Shown here piece by piece: positions 25,381 to 34,840 of a stretch of 44,790 nucleotides of DNA (within the stretch, counting starts at the first letter, position 1; each line of letters starts with the position of its first letter). This DNA comes from RACS-047 sp031553855. GTDB taxonomy: Bacteria > Bacillota > Clostridia > Christensenellales > Pumilibacteraceae. A program made the translations under genes and the position numbers. Location of the stretch: the NCBI GenBank assembly GCA_031553855.1, contig JAVBKW010000023.1, positions 1 to 44,790 on the forward strand, read 5' to 3'. The notes under the pieces are model-generated. The model was not told the origin of the DNA, did not search any database, and saw only the letters and a list, made by a program, of their open reading frames with translations.

Positions 25381-27588
25381 TTAAATAGGCTGTATGCTGA
25401 CCATACCGTTTTCCGCCACGATCCTCGATTTTCCGACGGGTACGATGAAAAAGTATTTCGTATATGCCTTATTGTTCGGGATATTCAAATTGATAGTTAT
25501 GCTTGAATGCGCGTCAATTAAAAATTCGCAGCCGGTTTTAGATTCGATAAAGCCGCGCACTATAAACTTTCCGCCTACGCCGCGGAAAACGTCTACGTTG
25601 TCGATTATCAGCATTGTAGACAAGTCATTTACGTCTATGCTGTACGACCGGTTCAACAGCTTCAGGTTCGTCAGCGAGTTTTCGCCCTCTACAAACGTGC
25701 CGAAACGCAAAGCAAAGGTTTTAAGGTCGTTCCTGAAATATTCAAGGTCGATGAGCTCCTGCATACCGATTATAGCCAGCATATTGCCGTTTGAGGACAT
25801 ATACTCCATTGCCTTGTAGCGGTTGCCGTTGGGCAGATACATCGAAAAGTTTTCGACGTTGTCCGACTCGTTATTCGCCCAAAGCCTTGCGCTTTTTAAA
25901 GCTAGCTCTCCTGCAAGCTCGTCAAGGCCGTAGCGGCTAAGCCCGTGATACACAATGTAATTGACGTACGGGACTATTGAGCCGCGGTATTCCAAAAACG
26001 GCGGCATCCTTTCGCCGTTGTTGTTCGGCCTGCCCTTTTTGCCGAACTCCTTATTATCGCGGATAAGCGTGGGGATCATATAGTCGCCCCAAAATTTATT
26101 AGTATCAGTCAGATTATTTATGAGCGCGGAAAGCTTTTCGTTCGTATCAACCGCTCCGGCAAGCAGAGGATAGAAGCTAGTCGCGCCGTATGCCGACGCC
26201 CATTGGCCCGTAACATAGCGGTTGATATACATTCCCTCCCGCTCGTTCCAGAAAGTGTCGTTGATTTTTAAAATCATTTCCGCTTTGACTTTTTCATACT
26301 TGACGCGCTCGGGCAGGTCGAACAAAGCGCAGATGCGCTCCAATATATCAAAAGCAAGCAGTTTTACACACGACATATCCAGGCTGTACAGCTGCGAGGA
26401 ATTTTTTTCTTTTAGAGGCGAATCGTTCCATTTATATGCGACCTCGTTTTTATCGGGCGAGGATGCTATAAGTCCGCTGACAGGCGGATAAAGCTTTTGA
26501 AGAGTTTTATAAAGATGCAGAATTTCGCTCTTTTCGGCGGCGTGCGAAAAAGTGTGCCATATAGTGAACACCGCCAGTATTTTATCTTCAACGGTATATT
26601 TGAGCTGCGCCTTGGCTTTATCTATACCGGTATAGCATCCCAATATCGCGCTGCAGTTTTCTTCTGTTCCTTTGATATCGAAATGCTTATTCAATAAGGC
26701 GCGCTGCGGCGAATAGATTTCGCAGAGCAGATAAGGGTAATATATCCTCGACCATAAAACAGAGTTCAGCATCCTTTCCACCGACACGCCTAAAGGGCCT
26801 GTACCCATGGTTTTATTGACGCCGTATCTTAGCTCCGCCGTTTCTATCTGCTTGACTACCTTGTCGATATGCGGTATTTCGTTGTTGAAAATATTCTCTC
26901 CCCCGACCGCCGCATAGATGTAGACGCTGGGCTGGTTTTTATTGATGACAAATTCCATTATCGCCTCGTTGAACGCTCCGTTGGCACTGTCTGAGGGACG
27001 GTTATAGCTCTGCGCTAAAAAGTACTCACGCTCGGGGAAATCGTCGCAAATGACCAAATGCCGGTCTTTAAACACGGCATTGGAATCGGATAGGCTGATC
27101 GAGCCGGGAATTACAGCGGTATAAGGGCACCTTCCTTTGACGAACGCATTCTCGATAGAAAGCTCTCCGGCGAAATTATAACAGGGATAAAAGACGATTC
27201 TTACGCGCAGTTTTTTCTTCGCCGAAACCTGCATAAGCATACTCTGTTCTGTGTGGCGCACCCACTTGACGCTGATCTGCCCGCTTGAAAAATGCGCGAA
27301 ACTTCCGTCGGCGGTGTTAGCGCAGCTTGAGCCTAAGCTTTTGGCAAAGTCCTCGTTATCGAGCCATTTTTTGCCGTCGTAATAGCTGGCCTTCACTCCC
27401 CACATCGAGCCGTATTTCCCTACGAGCATCGCGCCGTTTATCGCCGAATAATCATACCCCACCCCTTGGATATATCTTCCGGGGAAGTTGCTTTCGTCGA
27501 TATCGGGGCCGTCCTGCTTTTCCTCGTAAAACTTATCAAAGAACGGAGGCCGGAACGTGAATCCGTATTCTTTATTTATATAACGCAT
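25381..27588 (-). CDS. MGH1/GH63-like glycoside hydrolase
   Basis: A 735-aa protein without signal peptide. An N-terminal beta-sandwich-like half (residues ~1-260) is followed by an (alpha/alpha)6 barrel (~265-640) and a short C-terminal beta domain. The barrel has the GH63/trehalase-like signature NDTFWNEREGMYINRY ... GATSFYPLLAGAVD, then FWGDYMIPT, the ERMPPFLEYRGSIVPYVNY segment, and MEYMSSNGNMLAI. It belongs to the MGH1-like group acting on alpha-linked sugars, perhaps a glucosyl-glycerate or oligosaccharide; the substrate cannot be read. AGAGG precedes ATG. It follows RNase G on the same strand after 73 bases with a hairpin between. Confidence 0.75.
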   Translation of the reverse strand: MRYINKEYGFTFRPPFFDKFYEEKQDGPDIDESNFPGRYIQGVGYDYSAINGAMLVGKYGSMWGVKASYYDGKKWLDNEDFAKSLGSSCANTADGSFAHFSSGQISVKWVRHTEQSMLMQVSAKKKLRVRIVFYPCYNFAGELSIENAFVKGRCPYTAVIPGSISLSDSNAVFKDRHLVICDDFPEREYFLAQSYNRPSDSANGAFNEAIMEFVINKNQPSVYIYAAVGGENIFNNEIPHIDKVVKQIETAELRYGVNKTMGTGPLGVSVERMLNSVLWSRIYYPYLLCEIYSPQRALLNKHFDIKGTEENCSAILGCYTGIDKAKAQLKYTVEDKILAVFTIWHTFSHAAEKSEILHLYKTLQKLYPPVSGLIASSPDKNEVAYKWNDSPLKEKNSSQLYSLDMSCVKLLAFDILERICALFDLPERVKYEKVKAEMILKINDTFWNEREGMYINRYVTGQWASAYGATSFYPLLAGAVDTNEKLSALINNLTDTNKFWGDYMIPTLIRDNKEFGKKGRPNNNGERMPPFLEYRGSIVPYVNYIVYHGLSRYGLDELAGELALKSARLWANNESDNVENFSMYLPNGNRYKAMEYMSSNGNMLAIIGMQELIDLEYFRNDLKTFALRFGTFVEGENSLTNLKLLNRSYSIDVNDLSTMLIIDNVDVFRGVGGKFIVRGFIESKTGCEFLIDAHSSITINLNIPNNKAYTKYFFIVPVGKSRIVAENGMVSIQPI

Positions 27589-27633
27589 TTTTTTAAACCT
27601 CTTAAAATACCTTTCGGAGCCGCAGACGGCGCT

Positions 27634-27665
27634 TTAAGGAAACGCTGAATAAATCGTTTCCTTAA
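27634..27665 (-). other. Hairpin overlapping the rng stop codon
   Basis: Perfect 11-bp arms (TTAAGGAAACG / CGTTTCCTTAA) with a 10-base loop. The left arm in the leftward transcript includes the RNase G stop codon. No U-run follows, so it is not a standard terminator and may be a processing or stability element. Confidence 0.5.
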
Positions 27666-29164
27666 TAAAGCAGCTTTGCGTTTTGAGGAAGGGTGAGCGA
27701 TGCCGACTTACTTCCCGTTATAACAAAATCCTTTATCTTCACAGCGTCGCCCGGTATCAGGTATATCCTCTTGTTGTTCCAGAGCGTTTCACATTCAGCG
27801 GCGAAAAAGCGGCTTGAAATCATAAAATCGGGCAGATTCGGATTTATGCTGATAAGCGCGCTGGAATAATTATTGTCCGCAAAAAGTTTTTTAAGCTCGG
27901 ATTTGATTTTACGCGCGATATACATAGGCGATTGAGTATGAGCCATACCCTTGCAGTAGGGGCAGGTGTCATAGAGGAACTCTGAAAGCTCGCTGCCCAC
28001 CTTTTTGCGCGTGATTTCAACAAGGCCAAGCCCCGACATATCCAGCACGCGCGTTTTTATCCGGTCGTGAAGCGTCTCCAGTTTTAACGCCTCCACCACC
28101 GCTTCGTTATGTTCGGGCAAGACCATATCGATAAAATCGACTACTATAATGCCGCCGATATTACGCAGCCGTATCTGCCTTGCTATTTCCTTTGCCGCCT
28201 CGATATTCGTTAAAAAAACCGTTTCCTCATGGTCGCCGCTGCCGCGAAAACGCCCGGTATTAACGTCTATTGCCGTGAGAGCCTCGGTTTTATCTATGAC
28301 TAGGAAGCCGCCGGAGGGAAGGTCGATTTTGCGCTCAAGCAGTTTATCCAGCTCTTTTGTAACGCCGAAAACGTCCATTAAATCGTAGTCGCTTTCATAG
28401 TATTCGATTAGATTATAAAACCGCGATTTTTGCTTTTTGAAATTGCGCTTTAAATTTTCGACGGTTTTAAAATCGTTGCAAATTATCGATTCCACGTTCT
28501 GGCTGAGCATATCGCGCACAGACCTGAACAAAAGATTCCCCTCCGAATGTATAAGCGCAACGCCGTCCGCCTCGTTGTAGGCCTCGTTTATTCCTCTGTA
28601 AAGCTCCTTGAGATACTTGATATCGTCCGTTATCTCGGATTTTTTCGCGTCCAGGCAAACCGTTCTTGCTATAAAACCCTCGCCGTCTTTTTTTTGCTTA
28701 TCTAAAAGCTTTATCAGCTTTTCGCGCACCGTGGGGTCTGTGATCTTATTTGAAACGCCCGTAAAACCGATCGTCGGAAGATATACAATGTGGCGGCCGG
28801 GCAATGAAATGTTCATCGAAAGCCTAGCCCCTTTCATAGGAGTTTCCTCTTTCGTCACCTGAACCATAACGTAGTCGCCTTCTTTCACGTTTAGCTGGCT
28901 GGGGATAACGCCGCTTTTTCTTAGATCGCTTCTATCGTCCAAAGTTTCGCCGACGTATAAAAACGCGTTCCGGCCAAGTCCTATATCCACAAAAGCAGTT
29001 TGCAAGCCTTGAAGCACGTTGACAACCCTGCCCTTATAAATGTTGCCGGTTATTAAATTGACGTCGTTAAACTCGACGTAGAACTCATTGAGTTTCCCGT
29101 CCTCCAAAAGCGACACGCTCGACATATTATGATCGACGTCAATTAAGATTTGCCCGCGTTTCAC
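27662..29164 (-). CDS. rng: Ribonuclease G/E family endoribonuclease
   Basis: A 500-aa RNase G of normal length. S1 RNA-binding domain at residues ~38-100 (GNIYKGRVVNVLQGLQTAF). The catalytic DNase I-like domain has the Mg2+ aspartates in TAIDVNTGRFRG and GGIIVVDFIDM, and the zinc-link DTCPYCKGMAH that holds the dimer. It cuts single-stranded A/U-rich RNA 5' to structures and matures rRNA. GTG start at 29164, nine bases after the DUF2344 stop, with AAAAGGG right before; translation is probably coupled. In many Clostridia rplU-rpmA follow this gene, but here they do not. Confidence 0.93.
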   Translation of the reverse strand: MKRGQILIDVDHNMSSVSLLEDGKLNEFYVEFNDVNLITGNIYKGRVVNVLQGLQTAFVDIGLGRNAFLYVGETLDDRSDLRKSGVIPSQLNVKEGDYVMVQVTKEETPMKGARLSMNISLPGRHIVYLPTIGFTGVSNKITDPTVREKLIKLLDKQKKDGEGFIARTVCLDAKKSEITDDIKYLKELYRGINEAYNEADGVALIHSEGNLLFRSVRDMLSQNVESIICNDFKTVENLKRNFKKQKSRFYNLIEYYESDYDLMDVFGVTKELDKLLERKIDLPSGGFLVIDKTEALTAIDVNTGRFRGSGDHEETVFLTNIEAAKEIARQIRLRNIGGIIVVDFIDMVLPEHNEAVVEALKLETLHDRIKTRVLDMSGLGLVEITRKKVGSELSEFLYDTCPYCKGMAHTQSPMYIARKIKSELKKLFADNNYSSALISINPNLPDFMISSRFFAAECETLWNNKRIYLIPGDAVKIKDFVITGSKSASLTLPQNAKLLY

Positions 29165-29173
29165 GCCCTTTTG

Positions 29174-29827
29174 TCACACTCCAAAAAATATTTCATCCAG
29201 ATTTTTGCCGTTTTTATCGTAGACCGCCGTTTTTACCGCATCAAAGCCCGTATCGGGAAAGCCTGACATCCGTAAAAGGTTCTGCGCCAGCCTGTCGGCT
29301 CTTAAATTTACGTTTCCGCACGCCACGCTCACAAAAATTGAGTTTTCGTTGTTCTGGATATCGTAAATCATATTTTTTACGTCTTTAGTTTTCGCCTCGC
29401 CCTTGCTTTCAAATTCTATCTCAAACTTTTCAGCCTTATTAAAATCGCTCAGTTTTAAATTTGCGGGCAGTTTATTATACAGCCTGATAATATAGTCGGC
29501 TTTTGCCATAAGGTTTGCGGGGTTTGGGTTGTCCTTGACCGTAGCGGCTTTTAATATTTGCACGCCCGGCGGTAAAGAGGAATTAAGCTGACGCATAAAT
29601 TCAGCCGCGTTTTCGGGCGAATCGGCGCACAGGTATTCGCATAAGCTCTCTGTTCCGATAGGCAAAGGCTGCGTAAAAAAGAGCCTTGCATGGGGGTTAA
29701 AGCCGTCTGAAAAATTGATTGCAAGATTTTTGCGCCGTATTCCCATTCCCACGGCGCGCAGAAGGTCGAGGTGCGGCGTATACACCGCTGTTCCGGTTTT
29801 TGAATATTTGCAAATTATCATGGGCAC
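29174..29827 (-). CDS. DUF2344 radical SAM-associated protein (TIGR03936 type)
   Basis: A 217-aa protein. N-terminal ICKYSKTGTAVYTPHLDLLRA and MGIRRKNLAINFSDGFNPHARL are the signature of DUF2344, the companion of the B12-binding radical SAM protein. The reading frame overlaps the end of that gene; the start is either GTG (29827) or the ATG two codons later (29821) that overlaps the upstream stop (ATGA). The pair is conserved in Clostridia just before rng; its role, perhaps RNA or ribosome modification, is not established. Confidence 0.9.
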   Translation of the reverse strand: MPMIICKYSKTGTAVYTPHLDLLRAVGMGIRRKNLAINFSDGFNPHARLFFTQPLPIGTESLCEYLCADSPENAAEFMRQLNSSLPPGVQILKAATVKDNPNPANLMAKADYIIRLYNKLPANLKLSDFNKAEKFEIEFESKGEAKTKDVKNMIYDIQNNENSIFVSVACGNVNLRADRLAQNLLRMSGFPDTGFDAVKTAVYDKNGKNLDEIFFGV

Positions 29828-31572
29828 ACACCTTTAGCTATCGCCGTTATACCGCAATTCTTACAACCGCCGCGGCAATCGGGCGTAGTTTTGCCCGCTA
29901 ATGCGTTTTGAAGCTCTTTCTTTAAAAAATCAAGGCTCACTCCCGCATTTATAAAGGACCAGGGAAGCTCCTTATCTATATTTTGCCCGCAAGTATACTC
30001 GTTTATATCTATGCCCTGCGACTCAAAAGCCGAAACCCACTTATCATAGCTGAAAAATTCCGACCATCCGTCGAACACGCATCCGCTTTTATAAGCCGTT
30101 TCTATAACCTTTGCAAGCTCTCTGCCGCCGCGCGCGAACGTGGTTTCAATACGCGAGGTTTTTGCATCGTGCCAGTTATATTTGACCGACAACGCCCTCA
30201 GCTTTTCCCTTAAAAAGCTTTGCGCCGCGGCAATTTCCTCTAAGCTTATCTGACGCTCCCATTGAAACGGAGTGAACGGCTTTGGCACGAACGTAGAGGT
30301 GGAAACGCTGAGCGCAAGAGGCTTTTTCACGGACGAATACTGCTTATACTGCCTTTTTATTTTCGACGCTAAATCTATTATGCCCTCTAAATCCTCTTGA
30401 GTTTCTGTGGGAAGCCCGATCATAAAATATAGCTTTATTGAGGAATAACCCTTTTCAAACGCGGATTTACACGAGTTTAGTATATCTTCTTCAGTAACGT
30501 TTTTGTTTATAACGTCGCGCAGGCGCTGCGTTCCGGCCTCGGGGGCAAAAGTCAGCGAGCTTTTTCTTGCGCTGTCCACAAAGTCCGCCTCGAAGCTGTC
30601 TACTCTTGTGGAGGGCAGCGAAATATTGACCTTTGCTTTATCTGTAAGCGGTTTGACGGCGGTGAGCAGCTCCTTTAAATAAGGATAGTCGCAGGTGCTT
30701 AAAGAAGAAAATGATATTTCTTCAAAGCCGTTGTTTTTAATTAGCTCACCTGCATATTTGACGAGAGTATCGACCTTTCTTTCCCGCACCGGACGGTAGA
30801 TCATACCCGCCTGGCAAAAGCGGCAGCCGCGCGTGCAGCCGCGGAAAATTTCGAGCACCGCCCTGTTGTGGACCGCTTCGGTGTTGGGTATCTGAACTTT
30901 GGTCGGATAATACGCCTTATCAAGGTTTTTGAGTATGGCGCGGCGAACTTCCTTTTTCTTGAAAAGCGGAACGTAAACGCCATCAAGCTGTGCCGCCGCT
31001 TTCAAAAAGCCGGTTCTAGTGCCGCCGTTTTTCTTATTTTCCAAATACAAGTCGCAGATCTTTTCCGTGACCTCCTCTCCGTCGCCTATGCAGAAGAGGT
31101 CGAAAAATTCTGCGACCGGCTCGGGGTTTATAGCGCAGGGCCCGCCGCCTATGATAACGGGGTCGGACTCTGAGCGGGAGGCAGAATAAAGCGGTATCCC
31201 GCTTAAATCCAGCATATACAATACGTTTGTATAAGAAAGCTCGTATTGCAGCGAAAAGCCGACGATATCAAAGCTTTTTACAGGGCTGTTAGTTTCTATC
31301 GAAAAAAGCTCCGTCCCCTCGTTCTTGAGCGTCTGCCCCATATCGACCCACGGAGTATAGCAGCTTTCGCAGGCGGTGTCCGGGCGGTTATTTAAAATAC
31401 CGTACAAAATCTTGATGCCCAGATTTGAATGCGCAACCTCGTACACGTCGGGAAAACACATCAAAAACTTCAAAGGCGCGTCCTTTTTGATGAGCGGAGT
31501 ATTGAATTCGCCGCCGCAGTAGCGCGACGGTTTGTCTACCTTTAATAATATGCTTTTTATCTTTTCGTTCAT
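29818..31572 (-). CDS. B12-binding-like radical SAM protein (TIGR03960 family)
   Basis: A 584-aa protein. Residues ~30-190 form a cobalamin-binding-like domain (LKFLMCFPDVYEVAHSNLG, SLQYELSYTNVL, IIGGGPCAINPEPV). Residues ~235-470 are the radical SAM barrel with the CxxxCxxC cluster in FRGCTRGCRFCQAGMIYRP (about residues 242-252). The C-terminal Cys cluster (CRGGCKNCGI ... GVCP) is typical of the family and could bind metal. It is encoded with DUF2344 and RNase G, overlapping the former. AAAGG is five bases before ATG. Substrate unknown; the operon suggests RNA metabolism. Confidence 0.92.
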   Translation of the reverse strand: MNEKIKSILLKVDKPSRYCGGEFNTPLIKKDAPLKFLMCFPDVYEVAHSNLGIKILYGILNNRPDTACESCYTPWVDMGQTLKNEGTELFSIETNSPVKSFDIVGFSLQYELSYTNVLYMLDLSGIPLYSASRSESDPVIIGGGPCAINPEPVAEFFDLFCIGDGEEVTEKICDLYLENKKNGGTRTGFLKAAAQLDGVYVPLFKKKEVRRAILKNLDKAYYPTKVQIPNTEAVHNRAVLEIFRGCTRGCRFCQAGMIYRPVRERKVDTLVKYAGELIKNNGFEEISFSSLSTCDYPYLKELLTAVKPLTDKAKVNISLPSTRVDSFEADFVDSARKSSLTFAPEAGTQRLRDVINKNVTEEDILNSCKSAFEKGYSSIKLYFMIGLPTETQEDLEGIIDLASKIKRQYKQYSSVKKPLALSVSTSTFVPKPFTPFQWERQISLEEIAAAQSFLREKLRALSVKYNWHDAKTSRIETTFARGGRELAKVIETAYKSGCVFDGWSEFFSYDKWVSAFESQGIDINEYTCGQNIDKELPWSFINAGVSLDFLKKELQNALAGKTTPDCRGGCKNCGITAIAKGVCP

Positions 31573-31603
31573 AAATGCCTTTATCTTTTTAGCGGTAAAT
31601 CTT

Positions 31604-33088
31604 TTATAAATCGGCGAATAGTTGATTTATCTCAAACATTATTTCGCTGAAAACTCTTGCGGGTATTTCGGACGCCGGGCAAAGCGGTACGTCTTTAGTA
31701 TATAGCTGACGCTTAAGTTTTATAAGCTCGCCCGTTCTGTAAAACCTTGCGTTCCCGCCGCAAACAAGCTCCTCCGACCCAGGATACTCCGACTTATTGA
31801 TCTCGGCGACGAAAACACAGCCTTCCATAAATACGGCGGCATAGCGGAAATCCTTACTATGCTCCTTATTTATAAACTTAATGCCCAGCTTTTTTGAATT
31901 GGATATAAGCTTTTTAAGCCTTATAATTCGCCCCGAAAGCCGCGCGCTGACGCCTGTAGTTTTTTCCGAGGGCATCGGTACAAACACCTCGCGCTTGATT
32001 TGCTCAAAGCCCTGTTCAATATTCAGACGCCTTAAAAATTCAAAACGCGACTGGATATCGGCCGGATGCAGCACGCCCAATAAAGAATCGTCCTGTAAAG
32101 CAAAGGGCCTGTTGTCAAGGTCGAAAAAGCTTCCGTTATCTACGACTATTACATTCGATATAACGCCGTTTTTAACAACGGTGAAAAAAGTCGTTTCCGC
32201 TAAAACCGCATTATCAGGGTCAGAGAAAACCTTTTCGCTAAATTCATCAGCGCTGAGCAACGTGCCGTTTATCATCGCCGCTTTCAGGCAGAAACCAAAA
32301 TCCTTTTTCTTTATTCCTTTGGGAACATAAACCTTGTTTTTTTTGTCGGTTTCGATTATTTTTAATATAGCCGGAAGAGTTCCATCCGAGTTTTCCAGCT
32401 TGTCCAGAAAATGCGCGGCGGAGGCCTCGTTTTTGTAAACGAGCAGCAATTTGACTATCTCGCGCTTTTGGAAGTTTTTTGCGTCGGCATATTTTTTGAT
32501 CAGCAGCGAAACGACCGGCGGTTTATTTTTCAGAAAAAACATTCTTATCGCAGCTTTGTCCGCATGTTTATCGTTTATTATCCGCTCTGTGAGCGCAGCT
32601 ACCGTTGCAGAATAGTCAGCCTTTAATAAAATATCATAATGCCCGATTTTCAGGTCAAACTCTGTAAAGCAATCAAAAACCTCGGCAAAATCGCGCGCCG
32701 ATTCTTTAAAAAGATAACTCTCGGCGGCCTCCTTCCACTTTGCGGTAAGGCTGGTATCGGGAGAGGAAAGCACATATAAAAGATACGGAAAAATATCGCG
32801 CAGCTTTAAACCGCAAAAAGAAACAAGCGAAATAAAAATATTAAAATAGCGCGATTCAAGCGAAGAAAGGCCGGTAAAATTCTCAAAGTCAAGGTTGAGC
32901 AGCTTGTCGTTCATATATGCGGCGACGACTGTCCTGCATAAATTCGGCCGGTTCCGCTCCTCTAAAATAAGGCGAAGAAACTTCCTTGAATCCTCCGCGT
33001 CAAAGCCGGACGCGAAAAAATCGCGCCCGATTTGCTCAAAATCAGCTTTCCCTTTTATTATCGGCTCAATCAGCTCGTCAATCGTCAT
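31604..33088 (-). CDS. DUF4132-like protein
   Basis: A 494-aa soluble protein. The first ~260 residues are helical, HEAT-like. Residues ~265-470 follow the DUF4132 pattern: FCLKAAMINGTLLSADEF, a beta region, LLGVLHPADIQSRFEFLRRL, FEQIKREVFVP, and ARLSGRIIRLKKLI. Members are found as MolR-like or WGR-linked proteins without a settled function. It is the first gene of the leftward operon with the radical SAM pair and RNase G. GGAG is five bases before ATG and a promoter lies ~50 bases up. Recognised from pattern memory only. Confidence 0.6.
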   Translation of the reverse strand: MTIDELIEPIIKGKADFEQIGRDFFASGFDAEDSRKFLRLILEERNRPNLCRTVVAAYMNDKLLNLDFENFTGLSSLESRYFNIFISLVSFCGLKLRDIFPYLLYVLSSPDTSLTAKWKEAAESYLFKESARDFAEVFDCFTEFDLKIGHYDILLKADYSATVAALTERIINDKHADKAAIRMFFLKNKPPVVSLLIKKYADAKNFQKREIVKLLLVYKNEASAAHFLDKLENSDGTLPAILKIIETDKKNKVYVPKGIKKKDFGFCLKAAMINGTLLSADEFSEKVFSDPDNAVLAETTFFTVVKNGVISNVIVVDNGSFFDLDNRPFALQDDSLLGVLHPADIQSRFEFLRRLNIEQGFEQIKREVFVPMPSEKTTGVSARLSGRIIRLKKLISNSKKLGIKFINKEHSKDFRYAAVFMEGCVFVAEINKSEYPGSEELVCGGNARFYRTGELIKLKRQLYTKDVPLCPASEIPARVFSEIMFEINQLFADL

Positions 33089-33136
33089 ACGTACTCCGAC
33101 TCAAAAATTATAAACTTATTCACAGTCTTGTTTAAT

Positions 33137-33165
33137 ATTATATCATACAAAAGCGTTATTTTCAA
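33137..33165 (-). promoter_or_regulatory. Sigma-A promoter of the DUF4132-radical SAM-rng operon
   Basis: TTGAAA, 17 bases, TATAAT on the minus strand, just downstream of the VNTR. Confidence 0.8.
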
Positions 33166-33187
33166 GTTTTTTTGTCACATAGATATT

Positions 33188-33291
33188 GCTATTTCGGAGC
33201 TATTTCGGAACTTGCTATTTCGGAGCTATTTCGGAGCTTGTTATTTCGGAGTTATTTCGGAGCTTGCTGTATCAGAGCTGCTTCAAGGCTG
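33188..33291. repeat. 26-bp tandem repeat (VNTR), three copies plus one degenerate
   Basis: Units begin at 33188, 33214 and 33240 (GCTATTTCGGA twice, then RCTT) and a worn fourth unit runs to 33291. Each unit is itself a doubled 11-mer. The array lies between the MATE stop and the promoter of the next operon. Confidence 0.95.
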
Positions 33292-33299
33292 ATAAAACG

Positions 33300-34733
33300 C
33301 TAAATTTTTTCTTCAGCAGTTATTTCCTCCGTCTGTTCTTCGGGCGCAACTGAATATACTGTTGTAACCGGAGCGGCGGCGGGAGCGGCGGCGGATTTAG
33401 TTTTCCACTTGCCGGATGCCACATAAATAAATGCGACGATCGTAGAGGGAATCGGAGAAAGCGCGATAGCCAGCCCCAGCCCGTTAAAGCCCATAAGATG
33501 AAAAAGCAGGTATGCCAGCGGTATGCGGATTATAAGCGAGCTTAAAAAACTGTTGAACATAGTAAAAGTAGTCTTTCCCGCTCCGTTTACAAACCCGTGC
33601 AGCGCGTAAATAGTAAAAACAGTTATGTATTCCCAGCTCATATAGCGTGTGAATTCAGTACTTATCTCTATTATTGCTGGATTTTTATTTTCCGCCATTA
33701 TCTGAAAAAAGCCGTAGATGCCTTTGGGGAAAATGTTTACAAGCGCGAAAATAAGCAGCGCGATAGGCAGCATCATAAAAAATCCCGCCGAAACGGATTT
33801 GACCGCTCTTTCCGGCTTTCCCGCGCCGAGATTCTGCCCTGCAAGCGCCGAAACCGCGCTCATGACCGCAGCTAAAGGTAAAATGGCAAAGCTTGAAACC
33901 TTTGTAACGTAACCGTAGGCGATATTGTAATCGTTTCCGCAGGAATTTGCCAGCGACATAAGGATCATAAACGACATCTGAATCGTAAATTGCTGTACCG
34001 CCGTGGGAAGTCCGAGCTTGACCATTTTGATAAATTCCTGCCAGTCGGGCTTAAAACTTTTGAAATCTAAAAAGAAGTTTTTGCGTTGGATTATCAAAAG
34101 CGCCAAAGCCATAACAAAAGCCGCGCCTTGAGCAACGACAGTCGCTATCGCCGCGCCGTATGCGCCCATGCCTAAATTCTTGACGAAAACAATGTCCAGA
34201 ATAAGGTTCATAACGCCGGAAATAAAAATGAAAATCAACGCCGCTCTCGTGCTTCCCGCGCCGCGGTACATCCCCGCGATAATATTATAAAGCACAATAA
34301 AAATTATGCCTAAATAGCTGACATCAAGATATTGTTTAGCGGCGCTCTGCGATTCTTGAGCAACGTTCATAAGACGCACCATAGGCGCAGTTGTAAGCAT
34401 CAGCGCAACCGTCGCGGCGATGCTGAGCGCTAAAAAAAGAACGATCGAAGTCCCCGCAAGTTTACCGACTTTCTTTATATTCCCGCCGCCCACGTAAAGT
34501 GCCGTCAGGATAGTTATTCCTATAGAAAAACCGACTAAAACGTTCGTTATGAGCGTCATAACCTGCGACCCCACCGTTACGGCCGCAATGTCGGCGCCCG
34601 AACCGTACCAGCTTACAATCAAAAGGTCGACAGTACTGTATACCGCCTGCAAAACATTGCTTATTAAAAACGGAACCGCAAAAACTATAAGCTTTTTTAA
34701 TACGCTTCCTTCCGTCAGATTAGCCTTGACCAT
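33300..34733 (-). CDS. MATE family efflux transporter
   Basis: A 477-aa protein with about twelve membrane segments in two six-helix halves. MATE landmarks are the opening LKKLIVFAVPFLISNVLQAVYSTVDLLIVS (first segment; shown here only for its Asp), GAGSTRAALIF, and VSALAGQNLGAGKPERA after helix 7. The tail is a cytoplasmic Ala/Glu-rich extension (SAAAPAAAPVTTVYSVAPEE) of about 40 residues beyond the usual end. It exports cationic drugs or metabolites using Na+ or H+. The ribosome site is weak; a good promoter lies 57 bases up, divergent from and overlapping the one reading toward the tRNA. Confidence 0.93.
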   Translation of the reverse strand: MVKANLTEGSVLKKLIVFAVPFLISNVLQAVYSTVDLLIVSWYGSGADIAAVTVGSQVMTLITNVLVGFSIGITILTALYVGGGNIKKVGKLAGTSIVLFLALSIAATVALMLTTAPMVRLMNVAQESQSAAKQYLDVSYLGIIFIVLYNIIAGMYRGAGSTRAALIFIFISGVMNLILDIVFVKNLGMGAYGAAIATVVAQGAAFVMALALLIIQRKNFFLDFKSFKPDWQEFIKMVKLGLPTAVQQFTIQMSFMILMSLANSCGNDYNIAYGYVTKVSSFAILPLAAVMSAVSALAGQNLGAGKPERAVKSVSAGFFMMLPIALLIFALVNIFPKGIYGFFQIMAENKNPAIIEISTEFTRYMSWEYITVFTIYALHGFVNGAGKTTFTMFNSFLSSLIIRIPLAYLLFHLMGFNGLGLAIALSPIPSTIVAFIYVASGKWKTKSAAAPAAAPVTTVYSVAPEEQTEEITAEEKI

Positions 34734-34789
34734 GCTTTTTCAACCAGCTTTTTCCCTCGTATTTCCTCTCTCAAATTCCCTTCAAACAT

Positions 34790-34818
34790 ATTATATTACT
34801 ATTAAAAAAAATTTACAA
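34790..34818 (-). promoter_or_regulatory. Sigma-A promoter of the MATE gene
   Basis: TTGTAA, 17 bases, TATAAT on the minus strand; its -35 shares bases with the rightward promoter at 34812-34840. Confidence 0.7.
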
Positions 34819-34840
34819 CTAAACAAAGATGTGTTATAAT
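34812..34840 (+). promoter_or_regulatory. Sigma-A promoter reading toward the tRNA
   Basis: TTTACA, 17 bases, TATAAT on the plus strand. The first gene it meets is the tRNA-Arg about 400 bases on; the stretch between is pyrimidine-rich and carries the 73-bp repeats. Confidence 0.7.

Noticed and set aside
33032..33292. 86-residue rightward frame through the VNTR
   Set aside because: Arises from the 26-bp repeat (its period is not a multiple of three) and crosses the promoter of the opposite operon.
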